Positions 1 through 6,146 are shown, numbered from the stretch's first letter. The stretch is DNA of 10,525 nt from Baffinella frigidus (GCA_026770585.1 MU647084.1:67991-78515); one strand, 5' to 3'. Numbers and translations are program-made. Notes: a model not told the origin generated them from the letters alone.

Positions 1-53
1 CTCTCTCTCTCGCTCTCTCTCTCGCTCTCTCTCTCTCTCTCCCTCTCTCTCTC
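1..53. repeat. (CT)n microsatellite
   Basis: A run of CT dinucleotides broken by a few CG steps. It starts at the window edge, so its full length is unknown. No gene is associated with it. Confidence 0.95.
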
Positions 54-391
54 GGCCATCTCCAACGAGGTCTCCAGGGAAACGAGTGTCGAATGTGGGG
101 TGGTTCCGAACACTAGCGCTGCCTCACTCGGGTTTGCCGACTGTTCTCAAGTTGGCATTTCAACTTAAGAAGCATGTCAACTTAAGCTGGGTGCGCGGTT
201 CAACTCCGTCAACGTTGAAGCGGGAAAGAGCCCGGGCTCACCAAACTGATGAGCCCAAATAGCCTGAGAGAGCGCTAGAAGTTGGGGCACAGGGCCGCAC
301 GTGACAGCGGCCTCGAACCGCAAGTTGTCGAATCCACTTTTGGTAAGGGGGTCTTCTAAAGGGCCGCGCGTTAACCTCGAACCGCGCGCAG
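54..391. other. Non-coding intergenic sequence with a short degenerate direct repeat
   Basis: I see no convincing coding region here. The block at 292-321 (GGGCCGCACGTGAC... CTCGAACCGC) recurs shortened at 360-384, an imperfect direct repeat about 68 bp apart. The motif CAACTTAAG occurs twice at about 160-185, and a small stem (GGCTCA/TGAGCC) lies near 235-256. Confidence 0.5.
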
Positions 392-460
392 GACATGAGG
401 TGCTGCGAGGGGCAGTCGACAACACGCTCCTCGACACGGTCCGCCCCCCCATAACGCACA
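392..460. repeat. Direct repeat A, first copy
   Basis: About 69 bp, from GACATGAGGTGCTGCGAGG to CCATAACGCACA. It recurs with roughly 90% identity at 615-683. It is followed after 5 bp by repeat B (466-503), and the same A-B order recurs downstream, so this is one tandemly duplicated host segment. Confidence 0.85.
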
Positions 461-465
461 GGATC

Positions 466-503
466 GTGATGAAAAAGTGCGTTTATTACGGATCGACACC
501 AAC
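466..503. repeat. Direct repeat B, first copy
   Basis: The 38-bp segment starting GTGATGAAAAAGTGCG recurs at 788-825 with two mismatches. Here A and B are 5 bp apart. In the second copy they are 104 bp apart because an inverted-repeat element sits between them. Confidence 0.85.
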
Positions 504-617
504 CCACACAGCGGGCTACGAAGGGATTTTCGGACCAAATCGGGGCACCTTTCCGTTACCTTGTCCGTAGGACCCCCCCCTATGTCCCTACGGATTGCCT
601 ACCGTAGGGGCCTAGGT
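504..617. mobile_element. Inverted-repeat element, CACACAGCGGGCT family, right end missing
   Basis: The left end (CCACACAGCGGGCTACGAAGG) and the interior, including CTACGGATTGCCTACCGTAGG, match the element at 9177-9337. That copy has a matching right terminal repeat. Here the sequence stops matching at about 617, where direct repeat A' begins, so the right arm is truncated. No coding capacity. Confidence 0.65.
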
Positions 618-683
618 CACGAGGTTCTGCGGGGGGCAGTTGACGACACGCTCCTCGACACGGTCCACCCCCCATAACGCACA
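615..683. repeat. Direct repeat A, second copy
   Basis: Second copy of 392-460, about 90% identical and 223 bp downstream. The inverted-repeat element at 684-787 follows it directly. Confidence 0.85.
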
Positions 684-787
684 TATCCCTCAAGTGCCCA
701 TAGGGCCAATATTCACCCTGACCCCCCCTAGGCAGGTCCTAGGGCCCTACGGTAGGGCGTATGAGCCTACTGGCTACTTGAGGGAAA
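684..787. mobile_element. MITE-like element, TATCCCTCAAGTGGC family, copy 1
   Basis: The ends are inverted repeats: TATCCCTCAAGTGCCCA on the left and the complement of TTTCCCTCAAGTAGCCA on the right. The core carries the GTCCTAGGGCCCTACGGTAGGGC palindromic motif shared by other copies (about 1466, 1861, 2274, 4548). It separates repeats A' and B', which adjoin in the upstream copy, so it was probably inserted after the segment duplicated. Non-coding. Confidence 0.8.
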
Positions 788-825
788 GTGATGAAAAAGT
801 TCGTTTATTACGGATCGAAACCAAC
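788..825. repeat. Direct repeat B, second copy
   Basis: Copy of 466-503 with two substitutions, displaced from A' by the element at 684-787. Confidence 0.85.
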
Positions 826-1089
826 ATGGCCGCCATGTATTCCCGTCCGTGAAAAGCGTATGAGGCAAACACAATGCTCCATGCACTGTACGATCATAGA
901 TTGAGAGGTTGGTAATTTATTGCCGAACAAACATCGTCAGCGCCGCACATGCTCCGCATTGTGCCACTTACTGTACCCCGTGTCGGCCGCTCATACGAGC
1001 ATTTTCCGGATGGATTCTAACTCTACCTCCTACATCGTTGATTGATTGGATGCGCTCCCCCCACCTGCACGTCATGGGTTTCTAGAGGT
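826..1089. other. Unique-looking non-coding stretch
   Basis: I find no ORF with coding character, no inverted repeat of note and no match to the other repeats in the window. It is the most ordinary intergenic sequence on this side of the window. Confidence 0.4.
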
Positions 1090-1324
1090 GGTTTCTGATG
1101 CGGGTGGGGTGGGCCAGGCTCTCAAAACTCCCACGGCTCTTCGCCCAAGTGAATCCCGCCGTTAACTCCTCTGCCTGACGTGAATCTCCCACCCCAAGTG
1201 AACACCGCAGCGCGGCGTGTGGCCACCATGTATCCTCTTCCATAAAAGCCGTGTACAACTTTGTTGTCTAAGACGTGGATCTCCCACCGCAGGTGAACCC
1301 CTCAGCCGCGGCGTGTGCCGTCGC

Positions 1325-1382
1325 GGCCTAATAAAATTTACTACGCCCACACCAATTTCTCCTATTCAACCTCCTCTTGAAA
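1325..1382. mobile_element. Fragment of the element found intact at 4887-5030
   Basis: This stretch (GGCCTAATAAAATTTACTAC through CTCCTATTCAACCTCCTCTTG) matches 4943-5002, the right-centre part of the hairpin element at 4887-5030. Neither terminal repeat is present, so it is a relic embedded between two tandem units. Confidence 0.65.
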
Positions 1383-1465
1383 ACGAATCTCTCACCGCAG
1401 GTGAACACCTCTGCTGCGGCGTGTGGCCACCATGTATCCCCTGCCGCACAGGATGTGTGTGAGAA

Positions 1466-1571
1466 TATCCCTCAAGTGGCGGACGGGCGAATGTTCGGCC
1501 TAACTCGCCCTAGGCAGGTCCTAGGGCCCTACCGTAGGGCGTATGCGCCTACTCGCCTTACAGGGGATATT
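1466..1571. mobile_element. MITE-like element, TATCCCTCAAGTGGC family, copy 2
   Basis: The ends read ATATCCCTCAAGTGGCG and, inverted, ATATCCCCTGTAAGGCG. The interior has CCTAGGCAGGTCCTAGGGCC and the CTACCGTAGGGC palindrome. The next tandem unit (1650-1682) has the same flanks without the element (GTGTGTGAAAATAT then GTTGACTGGCGTG), which serves as an empty site. Comparing the two suggests a short A/T target duplication (TAT or ATAT). Confidence 0.8.
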
Positions 1572-1860
1572 GACTGACGTGAATCTCTCTCACCGCAGGT
1601 CAACACCTCTGCTGCGGCGTGTGGCCACCATGTACCCCCTTCCGCACAGGATGTGTGTGAAAATATGTTGACTGGCGTGAATCCGGTGAGGGCGGGGTGG
1701 GTCAATTTCCGATGCGGGCGGGGTGGGTCAGGCACTCAAGACTCCCGCGGCTGAAGTGAATCTCCCACCCAGGTCAACACCTCTGCTGCGGTGTGTGCCG
1801 TCGCGTCCCTCTTCGCCGCCGCCGCCGCGTGGATCCTCCCTCTCTTGCAATCAGCGTAGA

Positions 1861-1951
1861 TATCCATCAAGTGGCGGGTAGGCTCATACGCCCTACCCGA
1901 GGGCCCGACCTGTAGGGGGTCCTTTAAGACCCCCTCGCCACTTCAGGGATA
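1861..1951. mobile_element. MITE-like element, TATCCCTCAAGTGGC family, copy 3
   Basis: A 91-bp element with terminal repeats TATCCATCAAGTGGCG and, inverted, TATCCCTGAAGTGGCG. An inner hairpin is built from AGGGGGTCCTTTAA and its complement. It sits in the CAGCGTAGATA segment of a tandem unit that is uninterrupted at 2030-2044. Non-coding. Confidence 0.8.
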
Positions 1952-2053
1952 GTGTGGATAGATAAAGGGCGTGTGCTGTGGCGTCCCTCTTCGCCGCCGC
2001 CGCCGCGTGGATCCTCCCTCTCTTCCATACAGCGTAGATAGATGTAGTGCAGA

Positions 2054-2170
2054 CAGGGATATCTCGCTCATAAGAAAGCGCCACCCCCTAGGATCCTACA
2101 GTAGGCCTATGCCTAGGGCCCTATGGTGGTCCTAAGGGGGGGGCGCTTTCTTATGAGCGAGGTACCCCTG
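2054..2170. mobile_element. Hairpin element, CAGGGGTACCTCGCTCATAAG family, copy 1
   Basis: The right end reads GAGCGAGGTACCCCTG and the left end CAGGGATATCTCGCTCATAAG. The outer 13 bp of the left end match host sequence (CAGGGATATCTCG) seen at 2181 and 2483 rather than the usual CAGGGGTACCTCG. The same 22-bp host stretch lies on both sides (about 2045-2066 and 2171-2192). The left end was probably altered by recombination with neighbouring host sequence. Confidence 0.8.
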
Positions 2171-2273
2171 TAGTGCAGACAGGGATATCTCGGCGGTGAG
2201 AACGCCTGTGCTGTCGCGTCCCTCCATGCCGCCGCCGCCGCATGGATCCTCCCTCTCATACAAACAGTGTAGA

Positions 2274-2380
2274 TATCCTTCAAGTGGCGAGTAGGCGCAT
2301 ACGCCCTACCGTAGGGCCCTAGGACCTGCCTAGGACCTGTAGGGGGTCCTTTAAAAGACCCCCTCGCCACTTAAGAGATA
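2274..2380. mobile_element. MITE-like element, TATCCCTCAAGTGGC family, copy 4
   Basis: The terminal repeats are TATCCTTCAAGTGGCGAG and, inverted, TATCTCTTAAGTGGCGAG. The core has GGCGCATACGCCCTACCGTA and a CTAGGACCTGCCTAGG block. It is inserted in the GTAGATA segment of a tandem unit, at the same kind of position as the copy at 1861. Confidence 0.85.
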
Positions 2381-2501
2381 GTGTGGATAGATAAAGTGCG
2401 TGCGCCGTCGCGTCCCTCTATGCCGCCGCCGCCGCGTGGATCCTCCCTATCTTACATACAGCGTAGATAGATGCAGTGCAGACAGGGATATCTCGGCGGT
2501 A

Positions 2502-2627
2502 CAGGGGTACCTTGCTCATACGAAAGCGCCAACCCTCCTAGGACCACCATTGGGCCCTAGGGATAGGCCTACATATGTACTGTGTGGTCCTAGGCGGGGT
2601 GAGGTTTCTTGTGGGCGAGGTACCCCG
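2502..2627. mobile_element. Hairpin element, CAGGGGTACCTCGCTCATAAG family, diverged copy 2
   Basis: The left end is CAGGGGTACCTTGCTCATACG and the right end GGGCGAGGTACCCCG. The arms are more diverged than in the other copies. It follows a TA in the host sequence CTCGGCGGTA. Confidence 0.75.
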
Positions 2628-2768
2628 GTGAGATCGCCTCAGTTCCGATGATGTACTCTAAGAGACATCGTCCCGTTATAGAGCAATGGCTCCAATGCCA
2701 TCCCGAGGCGGGCTCGTCCTAGCCTAGCTGGCCTAGGTCCTCTCAGAACGCCTGCGCCGTCGCTTTCA
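2628..2768. other. Non-coding spacer with a partial tandem-unit relic
   Basis: The only recognisable piece is CAGAACGCCTGCGCCGTCGC at about 2746-2765, a fragment of the tandem unit seen at 2199 and 2395. A small TCCTAGCCTAGC/CTGGCCTAGGTCC block nearby is of the same CCTAGG-rich type as the element cores. Confidence 0.4.
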
Positions 2769-2927
2769 TAGGCTAACGGCCTGAAAATGGGGTAGTTAGG
2801 CATACGGCATTGCCTAGGACCTCCTACCGTAGGCCGAGACCTTTTGGTCCTAGGATCCCTCGGCCTACGGTAGGAGGTCTAGGCAATGCCGTATGCCTAA
2901 CTACCCCATTTTCAGGCCGTTAGCCTA
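2769..2927. mobile_element. Near-perfect palindromic element, TAGGCTAACGGCCTGAAAAT family, copy 1
   Basis: The two arms, about 75 nt each, are almost exact inverted copies: TAGGCTAACGGCC... at the left and ...GGCCGTTAGCCTA at the right, with a short centre near TTTTGGTCCTAGGATCC. The transcript would fold into one long hairpin. A nearly identical copy with a shortened left arm lies at 10121-10242. The next element starts immediately after its final TA. Confidence 0.9.
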
Positions 2928-3078
2928 CAGGGGTACCTCGCTCATAAGAAACCGCCCCCCCCCTAGGACCCTACAGTAGGGCCCTATGGTGGTCCTGGGG
3001 GGGGGGCGGTTTCTTATGACGTAGGGCCCTATGGTGGTCCTAGGGGGGGGGCGGTTTCTTATGAGCGAGGTACCCCTG
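2928..3078. mobile_element. Hairpin element, CAGGGGTACCTCGCTCATAAG family, copy 3 with a duplicated right arm
   Basis: It is bounded by CAGGGGTACCTCGCTC and GAGCGAGGTACCCCTG and flanked by TA on both sides, consistent with a TA target duplication. Most of the right arm is present twice in tandem: 2977-3020 and 3021-3064, unit 44 bp, from GTAGGGCCCTATGGTGG to TTTCTTATGA. It also contains C and G homopolymer runs of eight or more. Non-coding. Confidence 0.85.
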
Positions 3079-3344
3079 TATGAGCTTCCCTCGCCGCCGC
3101 GGATCCACGTGCGGCGGCGGCGTTTTCTCGTACGGACATATTAAGTACTTTCAGGTCCACTTGGGTACTTCCTCTCTCAAGGACCTCTTAAGTTCGTAGA
3201 TGTCCTTCCTCTCGTAAGTTGATAGATATCCTTCCTCTCTTACGTGCATAGACCCGCGTGGATCCTTCCTCTCTTGAGTACATGGATCCTTCCTCTCGTA
3301 AATACATAGATTTAGTGCATGCAGGGGCATCTCCGCTGTAACAA
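3079..3344. repeat. Minisatellite with the CTTCCTCTC core
   Basis: At 3086-3122 there is a GCCGCCGCGGATCCACG hairpin related to the GCCGCC part of the upstream array. From about 3165 a unit of roughly 30 bp containing (T)CCTTCCTCTCGTAAG and a GATAGATAT-like tail repeats about five times. The last copy runs into TTTAGTGCATGCAGGGGCAT, which resembles the tail of the units at 2044 and 2472. This is therefore a further, diverged extension of the same array. Confidence 0.6.
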
Positions 3345-3675
3345 CGCGCTGTGCTTCGACAGCGGTCGGTGTCCGTGTTCTTAAATGAAGAAAAGCGGGG
3401 CAGGATCAGTGAGTTTTTCTCAAGTTGTGAAAACGCGCAATTGCGGTCGGTGTTCTTCACTATCTGTACGAGGTACTGAAATCACACTGCAAGCATCCGA
3501 GCATCTTTGGCCAAACCGAAACCGCGCACTTTGGGTCGAAAAATGTTCACTTTCGGGCGCAAAACAAGTAATTTCGGTGTCCGTGTTCTTCATTCATTAG
3601 AACTTACAACGGTGCCTGGTGGTCCTATGGCCATACGGTAGGCTCACAACCTCAGGAGGAGTAGGACCATGAATG
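3345..3675. other. Non-coding stretch with short dispersed motifs
   Basis: No credible gene. The motif (G)CGGTCGGTGT(CCGT)GTTCTT occurs near 3362 and 3442, and a shorter version near 3574. Around 3625-3660 a CCTAGG/TACGGTAGG-like core fragment appears without terminal repeats, probably an element relic. Confidence 0.4.
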
Positions 3676-3792
3676 CAGGGGTACCTCGCTCATGAGAAAC
3701 TGCCCCCCCCCTAGGACCACCGTAGGGCCCTAGGCATAGGTCTACTGTAGGGTCCTGGGGGGGGGCGGTTTCTTATGAGCGAGGTACCCCTG
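3676..3792. mobile_element. Hairpin element, CAGGGGTACCTCGCTCATAAG family, copy 4
   Basis: It has left end CAGGGGTACCTCGCTCATGAG and right end CTTATGAGCGAGGTACCCCTG, with C/G homopolymer runs on either side of a CCTAGG-rich centre. The flanks are TG and TA, so a TA target duplication may have mutated on one side. Confidence 0.85.
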
Positions 3793-3810
3793 TAGGGCCC
3801 TATGGATACC

Positions 3811-3907
3811 TCCTCCGCTCACTTTCCCTCCTCAGGTTTTGAGCCTCATCCGCTCACGTGCCCTCCTCCTGAGGTTGCGAGGCTCCTCCGCTCACTTGCC
3901 CTCCTCC
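3811..3907 (-). repeat. Three tandem copies of an exon-end plus GTGAGC (5' splice site-like) unit
   Basis: On the minus strand, GAGGAGGGCAAGTGAGCGGA is followed by two further copies (GAGGAGGGCACGTGAGCGG and GAGGGAAAGTGAGCGGAGG). The GTGAGC motifs start at 3895, 3857 and 3822, so the spacing is 38 and 35 bp. Between them lie CCTCAG or CCTGAG ends that resemble 3' splice sites. The first copy overlaps the stop codon of the exon at 3969-3892. Confidence 0.75.
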
Positions 3908-3969
3908 TCGGCCTTCTTCTTCGCTGCCGCGGCAGCAATCCAGCCCGCCATCTTCGCCTCCGTATCCGC
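3892..3969 (-). CDS. Candidate further (possibly last) exon of the minus-strand Ala/Lys/Glu-rich gene
   Basis: On the minus strand, a CCCCCCACACAG 3' splice site at 3970-3971 precedes 25 codons (ADTEAKMAGWIAAAAAKKKA, then EEEGK) and a TGA. The phase is 0, which fits exon 3 of the gene at 7763-7139 (…KAKQ), and the Ala/Lys/Glu-rich helical composition is the same. The linking intron would be 3168 bp and full of transposon-like elements. Alternatively the exon ends before the TGA at a GTGAGC donor (intron at 3895, codon split), because AAGTGAGC reads either as Lys-stop or as a strong 5' splice site. It could also belong to another gene. RNA evidence would decide. Confidence 0.5.
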   Translation of the reverse strand, partial: ADTEAKMAGWIAAAAAKKKAEEEGK

Positions 3970-4050
3970 CTGTGTGGGGGGTTCAGCGTTGAGCATTGGG
4001 CGTTGGGGGTTTGAGCGTTGAGCGTTGGCGTTGAGGGTTTGAGCATTGAG

Positions 4051-4086
4051 CAGCAATCCAGCCTGCCATCTTCGCCTGTGTGGGGG
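4051..4086 (-). pseudogene. Partial copy of the 3.9-kb exon with its 3' splice site, 12-nt deletion
   Basis: Read on the minus strand, CCCCCCACACAG is followed by GCGAAGATGG... and then GGCTGGATTGCTGC. It matches the start of the exon at 3969 but lacks GGATACGGAGGC, an in-frame four-codon deletion. It diverges after about 30 nt of exon sequence. Confidence 0.7.
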
Positions 4087-4100
4087 GTTGGGCGGTGGGC

Positions 4101-4505
4101 GTTGAGGGTTTTGGGTTTAGGGTTTGGGGTTTAGGGTTGAGGGTTTGGGGTTTAGGGTTTAGGGTTTAGGGTTTAGGGTTTAGGGTGTAGGATTTGGGGT
4201 TTAGGGTGTAGGGTTCAGGGTTTAGGGTTTGAAGGTTTAGGGTTCAGGTTGCAGGATTCAGGGATCCAGCCCGCCATCTTCGCCTCCGTATCCGCCTGCG
4301 TTGGTTCAGGGTTTAGGGTTGGGCGGTGGGCGTTAAGGGGTTTGGGGTTTGGGGTTTGGGGTTTAGGGTTTGAGATTTGGGGTTCAGGGTTCAGGGGTGA
4401 GGGTTTAGGGTTTAGGGTTTCTGGGGTGAGGGGCTGGGGTTTAGGGTTTAGGGTTTAGGGTTTAGGGTTTAGGGTTTAGGGTTTAGGGTTTAGGGTTTAG
4501 GCTTT
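4101..4505. repeat. Interstitial telomere-like tract (TTTAGGG)n
   Basis: TTTAGGG and degenerate GGGTTTGGGGTTTAGGG or GTTCAGGG variants run through most of this stretch. Two near-perfect blocks are at about 4144-4190 and 4437-4500, the latter about nine units. It is bounded by non-telomeric sequence and does not reach a chromosome end here. On the minus strand, the sense strand of the exon at 3969, it reads CCCTAAA and lies just upstream of that exon's 3' splice site. The preceding GCGTTGAG-type repeats (4000-4045) grade into it. Confidence 0.9.
4264..4300 (-). pseudogene. Second partial copy of the 3.9-kb exon with an intact 3' splice site
   Basis: On the minus strand, CCAACGCAG is followed by GCGGATACGGAGGCGAAGAT and then GGCGGGCTGGAT. 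This is identical to the first 32 nt of the exon at 3969, then diverges into telomere-like repeats. It lies inside the TTTAGGG tract, about 300 bp upstream of the full exon in the sense direction. Confidence 0.75.
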
Positions 4506-4547
4506 GAGCACCGTTCGTGGAGCGGAAAGCGCAGCAAACTTCATGGA

Positions 4548-4772
4548 CATCCCTTAAGTGGCCAGTACAGGGGTACCTCGCTCATAAGAAACCGCCCCCC
4601 CCCCCCTAGGACCACCGTAGGGCCATAGGCATAGGCCAACTGTAGGGTCCTAGGGGGGGGGGTTCTTATGAGCGAGGTACCCCTGCAGGCGCATACGCCC
4701 TACCGTATGGCCGTAGGACCTGCCTAGGGCCTCTTGGCGGTCGAATTTGACCGTCTGGTCACGTGAGAGATA
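4548..4772. mobile_element. TATCCCTCAAGTGGC-family element, copy 5, split by another element
   Basis: The left end CATCCCTTAAGTGGCCAGTA (4548-4567) and the continuation AGGCGCATACGCCCTACCGT (from 4687) together match the uninterrupted copy at 2274. The likely right end is GTCACGTGAGAGATA (4758-4772). The hairpin element at 4568-4685 is inserted between them, so this copy is the older one. Confidence 0.75.
4568..4685. mobile_element. Hairpin element, CAGGGGTACCTCGCTCATAAG family, copy 5 (nested)
   Basis: Ends CAGGGGTACCTCGCTCATAAG and CTTATGAGCGAGGTACCCCTG, with a long C-run and G-run in the arms. It sits inside the element 4548-4772, after a TA. The right flank is CA, so the target duplication is imperfect. 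Confidence 0.85.
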
Positions 4773-4886
4773 GGAGGGGGAGGCGCCGCCGTTTGATGGC
4801 AAACACACTTTGGCAAAAAATAAACCTTAACCGTTTTACCATTGATTGATATGGAGAGGGAAGCGCCGGAGGCGAACACACCGTGT

Positions 4887-5030
4887 TCATCTCAGAAGAT
4901 AACTGCATCAGTTCCCTAATTAGCGTTTTCATTTAAATAGGAGGCCTAATTGATTTTACTATGCCCTAACTAATTTCTCCTATTCAACCTCCTATTGAAG
5001 AGGAACTGGTTCAGTTATCTTCCGAGATGA
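4887..5030. mobile_element. MITE-like element with TCATCTCAGAAGATAACTG ends
   Basis: The left end TCATCTCAGAAGATAACTGC pairs with the right end (inverted TCATCTCGGAAGATAACTGA), giving arms of nearly 30 bp including CAGTTCC. A second inner pair is AATAGGAGG/CCTCCTATT. It is more AT-rich than its surroundings. A fragment of the same element is at 1325-1382. Confidence 0.85.
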
Positions 5031-5063
5031 GTTCGGCGCGGGGAAGCACGGTTTATTCCAAGT

Positions 5064-5249
5064 CCACCAGCCCTCCCAGGTTGCTCAAACAGTGCTCTGG
5101 AACTATTTTTGAAAAGTTGGTTTTCAGTACAAAATGTGTCAACTTTTGTCGCAGACACCCCAGAGCCGGGGTGAGCTGGGGTGTCTGCCAGGGTACTCTG
5201 AAAATGTTCCAGACCACTATTTGAGCCACTTCCAAGGGCCAGTGGGTGG
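5064..5249. mobile_element. MITE-like element with CCACCAGCCCTC ends
   Basis: The outer ends CCACCAGCCCTCCCAGG and (inverted) CCACCCACTGGCCCTTGG are diverged inverted repeats. Within them GGTTGCTCAAACAGTG...TCTGGAAC pairs with GTTCCAGACCACTATTTGAGC, and CAGACACCCCA pairs with TGGGGTGTCTG at the centre. The inner arms resemble the two halves of the element at 6221-6759. Short ORFs on both strands here are by-products of the palindrome. Confidence 0.75.
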
Positions 5250-5673
5250 CCAGGGGGTCATATTTGACCTTCCACAGGTCCTAGGCTCCTACGTGTGCCC
5301 TACGGTAGGAGCGTATTGGCTAGAGGACACTTAGGATAGCGGGGAAAGCAACGTACGTTTATCACAGAAGAACGTCCGCGGACGGTTCAGGCTCAGTGCA
5401 CCACTTAGCAGCGGCTGAGTTCTTTTTCCCCCGGATATCCGGGGGGTAAGTGGTTAGAATCTAGGGCACATGGATAAGATTCTAGTAAAAAAGGTTCAGG
5501 TTCAGTGTGGTGAGGGGCCGTGTGCGCCAATTTTGGCGAAATTCAGGTTCGGCGGGTTTCTACCAAAAGGGGGTCTGCACCCTCCTACTGCGGATCGAAT
5601 CGGAGCATGGCCCATCAACTTAAAAATAGTTCACTTTAGAGGGCTGATAGCTCGCAACTTGAGAGGCCTGGTA
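5250..5673. other. Non-coding stretch with element relics
   Basis: A fragment with GTCCTAGGCTCC, CCCTACGGTAGGAGCGTA and GACACTTAGGATAG (about 5276-5335) looks like a damaged TATCCCTCAAGTGGC-family copy. A stem at 5401-5453 has CCACTTA/TAAGTGG ends and a CCCCCGGATATCCGGGGG centre. The 97-codon ORF starting at 5470 runs straight into the element at 5674 and has no recognisable domain, so I do not call it a gene. Confidence 0.45.
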
Positions 5674-5844
5674 CCACCAACCCTCACGGAAAGACCAAAT
5701 CGTCGATTTACAGACCTCAAATTCACCTTGACAGCCAGGCGAATTCGCCTGGCTACAACTTAAGAAGTCCCAATCTCGGTGCAAAATAGACTTTTGGGAA
5801 AAGGTCGAAAATCGACTGTTTGGTCCTTCCGTGAGGGCTGGTGG
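5674..5844. mobile_element. MITE-like element with CCACCAACCCTCACGG ends
   Basis: The terminal repeats are CCACCAACCCTCACGGAAAG and, inverted, CCACCAGCCCTCACGGAAGG, followed by GACCAAA on both arms. Inner hairpins include AGCCAGGCGAATTCGCCTGGCT. TA flanks both ends (GGTA / TAGG), consistent with a TA target duplication. Non-coding. Confidence 0.9.
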
Positions 5845-5889
5845 TAGGTCGCCGTTCAGCCTCAGCGCTATGGCGCGAAGCGGGGGGGG

Positions 5890-6077
5890 CTAGCTATAAT
5901 GCCGCAAGCCAACGCCAGCGAGGCACTTACGACCTACGGATTGCCTACGGTAGGAGCCCCTCTCCTACGACTTGTAAAGTCTTTTTTGTCTTAACAGTCG
6001 TAGGAAGGGGGGGGGCTACCGTAGGCAATCCGTAGGCTGTAAGTACCTCACGGGCGTTAGCTTTTCGCATGAGCTAG
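5890..6077. mobile_element. MITE-like element with CTAGCT ends and a CTACGGATTGCCTACGGTAGG core
   Basis: Arms of about 85 nt pair across the element: GCCAACGCC/GGCGTTAGC, GAGGCACTTAC/GTAAGTACCTC, CCTACGGATTGCCTACGGTA with CTACCGTAGGCAATCCGTAG, and CCTACGAC/GTCGTAGG. The centre holds AGTCTTTTTTGTCTTAACA. The arms' core motif is shared with elements at 504 and 9177 although the ends differ. Confidence 0.85.
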
Positions 6078-6146
6078 GTCCAATCTCAGCATCGCTCCTG
6101 CTCCGCCCTTCTCGCAGGTGGGGCTCCTCCGTATGCGCAAATATTT

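Larger units (their letters stand above)
1090..2500. repeat. Degenerate tandem array of host units, interrupted by hairpin elements
   Basis: About eight partial copies of a roughly 100-200 bp unit start near 1176, 1271, 1381, 1574, 1752, 1968, 2199 and 2392. The 5' half carries ACCGCAGGTGAACACCTCTG and GTGTGGCCACCATGTA. The 3' half carries GCCGCCGCCGCCGCGTGGAT, then CTCTCTT and CAGCGTAGATAGAT. Early copies keep the 5' half and late copies the 3' half. A separate segment (GATGCGGG.GGGGTGGG) is duplicated at about 1097 and 1711. Short ORFs inside the units are not conserved in frame, so I treat the array as non-coding. It might descend from an exon, because the CAG/GTGA motif and an ATG in good context recur. 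Confidence 0.75.

Noticed and set aside
197-207. GGTTCAACTCC, a tRNA B-box-like motif
   Set aside because: No matching A box, acceptor stem or cloverleaf can be built around it.
1381-1577. Repeated coding exons within the tandem units
   Set aside because: CAG/GTGA junctions and an ATG recur, but frames differ between copies and no unit continues into a plausible protein, so I did not call a gene.
1090-2500. CRISPR-like array
   Set aside because: Units are degenerate, long and variably spaced, the spacers are transposon-like hairpins, and the window is eukaryotic.
4101-4505. True chromosome end
   Set aside because: The TTTAGGG tract is followed on both sides by several kilobases of non-telomeric sequence and contains exon fragments, so it is interstitial.
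5470-5763. 97-codon plus-strand ORF
   Set aside because: It runs into the inverted-repeat element at 5674, has no recognisable domain and no splice or targeting signals.
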